A stretch of DNA of 15,588 bases. Source: an uncultured Eubacteriales bacterium. GTDB taxonomy: Bacteria > Bacillota > Clostridia > Oscillospirales > CAG-272. A program made the translations under genes and the position numbers. This document shows positions 13,325-15,588 of the stretch, piece after piece. Location of the stretch: the NCBI GenBank assembly GCA_902462015.1, contig CABPZV010000028.1, forward strand, positions 1 through 15,588. The letters run 5' to 3'. Position 1 is the first letter of the stretch; each line of letters opens with the position of its first letter. Below the pieces are notes generated by a model, which made no database searches, was not told where the DNA came from, and worked only from the letters and a program-made list of their open reading frames with translations.

Positions 13325-14890
13325 TTACAGCATCGGAGCAAAAATGCGAACCACCGCACGGATAAATCTTTGAATCAGATTGGTTTTCATCATATTCGGT
13401 GTTGCCTTGATGCTTTTTTCAAAGGTAGCCTCAATATCCTTTTTTAGAGCGCCGATGGATTCACATCGATACATCCACACACCGTTTTCAAAATGATGAA
13501 TAAGGCTACGGTAGTCCAGATTGATGGTGCCGATCATAGCATATTCATCATCTGCAAGATAAGATTTTGCATGGATAAATCCGGGTTTGTACTCATAGAT
13601 ATGTACTCCCGCATCTATCAGCCGCTTGCAGAAGCTCCGTGTCATACCGAATACGAGCTTTTTGTCGGGAATATGCGGAACAATAATCCGAACATCCACG
13701 CCTCGGAGGGCGGTATTTTCAATGCTCAGACACAGGTCGTTATCGATGATTATGTAAGGCGTCGTCATATATACATAGCGAGTGGCACTGCTCAGTATAT
13801 TCTGAAGGACACTTTTTCCAACTCTGCGCCCATAAAGCGGATGCGGGCCGTCGCCGAACGGGATCATATAACCTTTTTCTTTAATTGCACTTTGTGGAGG
13901 GAATAACTCTGTCTTTATTTCGGGCATCTTTTTTACATTGAGGCCAAAGTCAATAAGAAACAGCTTTGTCAGTTCCCAAACCGCTTCACCTTCAAGCCGT
14001 ATGCCCGTATCTTTCCAATGACCGTGCTTTTCAAATTCATTGATATATTCGTCTGCGAGATTGATGCCGCCGGTGTACCCAACCTTGCCGTCGATCACGG
14101 TAATTTTACGGTGGCTGCGGTTGTTAAATTCGCTATCGGCGTTTCCTTTCAGTCTTGAAAAAGGAGTTGCTTCAATACCATAGGATTGGAGTGTTTTGCA
14201 GTAATCTCCGGGTAAGGTCATCATACAACCCACATCATCATAGATGATCTTTACATCGACGCCGGCCACAGTTTTTGCTTTGAGAACATTCAATATCGAG
14301 TTCCAGAACTTACCCTCTTCGATAATGAAGTATTCCATATAAATGAACCTTTCAGCTTTAAGAAGATCGGTGAGAAGCTGTGAGTGCATATCTTCGCCTA
14401 ACGGAAAATAGGTCTGCTTGGTATCGGTAAACAGATGCGCTTCGGCAATGTTACACAGCATGTTTGCCTGAGACGCAGCCATGGGATTTTCCCTGTACAG
14501 TTTCTCCAGAAGTCCGCTGTCATCCTTGCGGTATGCATTGTCCTTCAAGGCTTTCAGCCGTCTGACATACTTGCGCTTGAGCTTACGGGAATAGAATATG
14601 AAATAAAGCATAAATCCCGCAATCGGCAGAATCATCACAAACAAAAGCCACGGGACTTTATAATCGGGATTATCATCCGAGGCAATGATATTGATTACGC
14701 AGGCGATTTCCGTGAGCCAGCACAGAACATAAAAATACGGCACATAACAGCAGAGAGCAATCATAATTCCTATAATCGCCGCCACTTCAAGCACAGTAAT
14801 AAGTATAGCGAGGATATATCGGAACGGAATGTAGTTATATTCCCGTTCAACTTCTTTTTCATTTACATGATACCGTAATATTCGTTTCAT
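13325..14890 (-). CDS. cls: cardiolipin synthase (phospholipase D superfamily)
   Basis: This 521-residue membrane enzyme joins two phosphatidylglycerol molecules into cardiolipin and glycerol. Two to three N-terminal membrane helices (about 23-50, 53-70 and 80-99, the PLDc_N region) precede two HKD active sites: H260-K262-D267 in SHRKITVIDGKVGYTGG and H440-K442-D447 in HAKSYLADDEYAMIGT. Both are intact and the length is typical. I chose ATG 14890 because AGGGGG lies upstream and the family starts here; the frame is open upstream but overlaps the terminator and the end of the neighbouring gene. It lies 62 bp after the repeat-protein gene, with an intrinsic terminator between, so some read-through is probably needed. 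Cardiolipin synthesis fits an envelope-stress setting. Confidence 0.94.
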   Translation of the reverse strand: MKRILRYHVNEKEVEREYNYIPFRYILAILITVLEVAAIIGIMIALCCYVPYFYVLCWLTEIACVINIIASDDNPDYKVPWLLFVMILPIAGFMLYFIFYSRKLKRKYVRRLKALKDNAYRKDDSGLLEKLYRENPMAASQANMLCNIAEAHLFTDTKQTYFPLGEDMHSQLLTDLLKAERFIYMEYFIIEEGKFWNSILNVLKAKTVAGVDVKIIYDDVGCMMTLPGDYCKTLQSYGIEATPFSRLKGNADSEFNNRSHRKITVIDGKVGYTGGINLADEYINEFEKHGHWKDTGIRLEGEAVWELTKLFLIDFGLNVKKMPEIKTELFPPQSAIKEKGYMIPFGDGPHPLYGRRVGKSVLQNILSSATRYVYMTTPYIIIDNDLCLSIENTALRGVDVRIIVPHIPDKKLVFGMTRSFCKRLIDAGVHIYEYKPGFIHAKSYLADDEYAMIGTINLDYRSLIHHFENGVWMYRCESIGALKKDIEATFEKSIKATPNMMKTNLIQRFIRAVVRIFAPML

Positions 14891-14910
14891 ACACGCCCCC
14901 TGATACGCCG

Positions 14911-14944
14911 AAAAAGCGAGACGGCATTTCGTCACCTCGCTTTT
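14911..14944 (-). terminator. terminator/attenuator between the repeat-protein gene and cls
   Basis: On the - strand AAAAGCGAG (14944-14936) pairs with CTCGCTTTT (14920-14912) and runs into a short T tract, a good intrinsic terminator. It begins 8 bp after the stop of the repeat-protein gene and ends 21 bp before the cls start. As I see no clear promoter for cls, it probably sets the ratio of the two products. Confidence 0.75.
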
Positions 14945-14951
14945 GGGTTTA

Positions 14952-15446
14952 TTATTCTTCCGTAACCGAAACGGTATATTTTCCGTCAAGACCTTTTAAT
15001 TTCAGGAAAGCATTGAATTCATCTGCGAGAGACGCAGCGGTATAGGCTTCGGGAGCTGTTTCACCGTGAGGATTTCCGTGTGCATTCGCACGGGCAACAG
15101 CCTCCTGTGTCTTTGCGTGAATTTTCGCGATCTGTACGGCGGTATCATGGGAAGCAGCTTTTGCGCTTTTTTTAATGTTCCCTACCACAAGATTGTACTT
15201 TGACTTAATACCTTTCGTATGAAGGAACTCTGCAAATTCCTTATTATCCTCTGCAGACTGCGCCTTAACTGCTTCAAAGTTTGCCTTGTCTGCTTCGTGC
15301 TGTTGATGTGCAGACTGTCCCATGTTCTCAATTGCAACTCTAAATTTAGCGCCGATACCTTTGGTATTCAGAAAAGCACTGAATTGCTCATTCAGCTCCA
15401 GCATCTCCTGTTCAACTTTCCGCCCCGTATTTGTTCTGTTTTCCAT
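14952..15446 (-). CDS. protein with three copies of a ~25-residue repeat
   Basis: I do not recognise this 164-residue soluble protein. It contains three copies of a unit with consensus EFxxFLxTKGIxxKYxVxVxN, at residues 18-42 (EQFSAFLNTKGIGAKFRV), 67-91 (KEFAEFLHTKGIKSKYNL) and 140-164 (DEFNAFLKLKGLDGKYTV). The linkers (43-66 and 92-139) are polar, alanine- and histidine-rich and probably helical or disordered. There is no signal peptide or membrane helix. AAGGAG precedes the ATG. The gene sits directly upstream of cls, suggesting a shared membrane or stress role. Each unit looks like a helix followed by a beta hairpin, a possible small binding module. Confidence 0.78.
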   Translation of the reverse strand: MENRTNTGRKVEQEMLELNEQFSAFLNTKGIGAKFRVAIENMGQSAHQQHEADKANFEAVKAQSAEDNKEFAEFLHTKGIKSKYNLVVGNIKKSAKAASHDTAVQIAKIHAKTQEAVARANAHGNPHGETAPEAYTAASLADEFNAFLKLKGLDGKYTVSVTEE

Positions 15447-15522
15447 TTGAAGCGATCTCCTTCTATAAATTTTTAATTACTTTTTCATGCATTTTACATT
15501 TTGCTTTTCGATTTATGTGTTA

Positions 15523-15571
15523 ATTATACGGTACGGTTGTTTTTGAAAGGTTTGAAAGATGTCTCTGAAAT
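15523..15571 (-). promoter_or_regulatory. promoter with tandem TGAAAG repeats upstream of the repeat-protein gene
   Basis: On the - strand a perfect TATAAT (15523-15528) lacks a good -35 box. In its place are tandem 9-bp repeats, TTTGAAAGG TTTGAAAGA on the + strand (15542-15559), with another TGAAA at 15566-15570. Direct repeats near the -35 region are how OmpR-type activators often bind, so this could be a site for the regulator at 11763; that is inference. Confidence 0.4.
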
Positions 15572-15588
15572 GTTAATTAAAACTTATA

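Noticed and set aside
14891..14989. Upstream extension of cardiolipin synthase to 14989
   Set aside because: It would overlap the intrinsic terminator and the end of the repeat-protein gene; ATG 14890 has its own binding site and the usual family start.
1..15588. CRISPR array, complete insertion sequence or integrase
   Set aside because: I found no regularly spaced repeats, transposase or integrase motifs, or terminal inverted repeats in the window.

Overview
The window looks like chromosomal DNA from an anaerobic, moderately AT-rich Firmicute of the class Clostridia. The evidence is near-consensus sigma-A promoters with 17-bp spacers, strong GGAGG-type ribosome binding sites, clostridial-type cysteine and methionine enzymes, a three-cysteine Rrf2 regulator of the clostridial IscR/CymR type, and an OmpR/HAMP-kinase system with small membrane proteins. 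I cannot name a genus.

Left part (1-1350): a stand-alone SIS-domain sugar-phosphate isomerase and tRNA-Ser(GGA), each with its own promoter and hairpin terminator. Middle part (1478-7665): a sulfur block. It holds metY (O-acetylhomoserine sulfhydrylase, - strand), a broken sulfonate/NMT1-type substrate-binding protein, an Rrf2 regulator (+ strand), cysK (- strand) followed by a 48-residue cysteine-rich peptide gene, and a + strand transcription unit starting from a consensus promoter and ending in intact mnmA (tRNA 2-thiouridylase). Between that promoter and mnmA lie collinear remnants of four genes: patB/malY-type C-S lyase, iscS, iscU and nadA. Each has lost most of its interior. The last three are fused into one open frame whose stop overlaps the mnmA start as ATGA.

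Central gap (7666-8237): no intact gene. It holds a remnant of a class B sortase on the - strand, abutting mnmA. Right part (8238-15588), all on the - strand: an HSL-type alpha/beta hydrolase, a small two-helix membrane protein, an operon of OmpR-type response regulator, HAMP histidine kinase and a polytopic membrane protein, a 57-codon in-frame fusion of an ABC-transporter ATPase start to an ABC permease end, a second two-helix protein paralogous to the first, a cardiolipin synthase, and a protein built of three copies of a ~25-residue repeat.

The surviving sulfur genes fit together. CysK and MetY assimilate sulfide into cysteine and homocysteine, MnmA consumes cysteine-derived sulfur for tRNA thiolation, and the Rrf2 protein, by its cysteines and position, is the likely regulator. 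The right-hand block looks like an envelope-stress module. The most distinctive property of the window is the number of deletion-scarred genes (at least five loci in 15.6 kb) that keep their ends and often their reading frame while the middle has gone.
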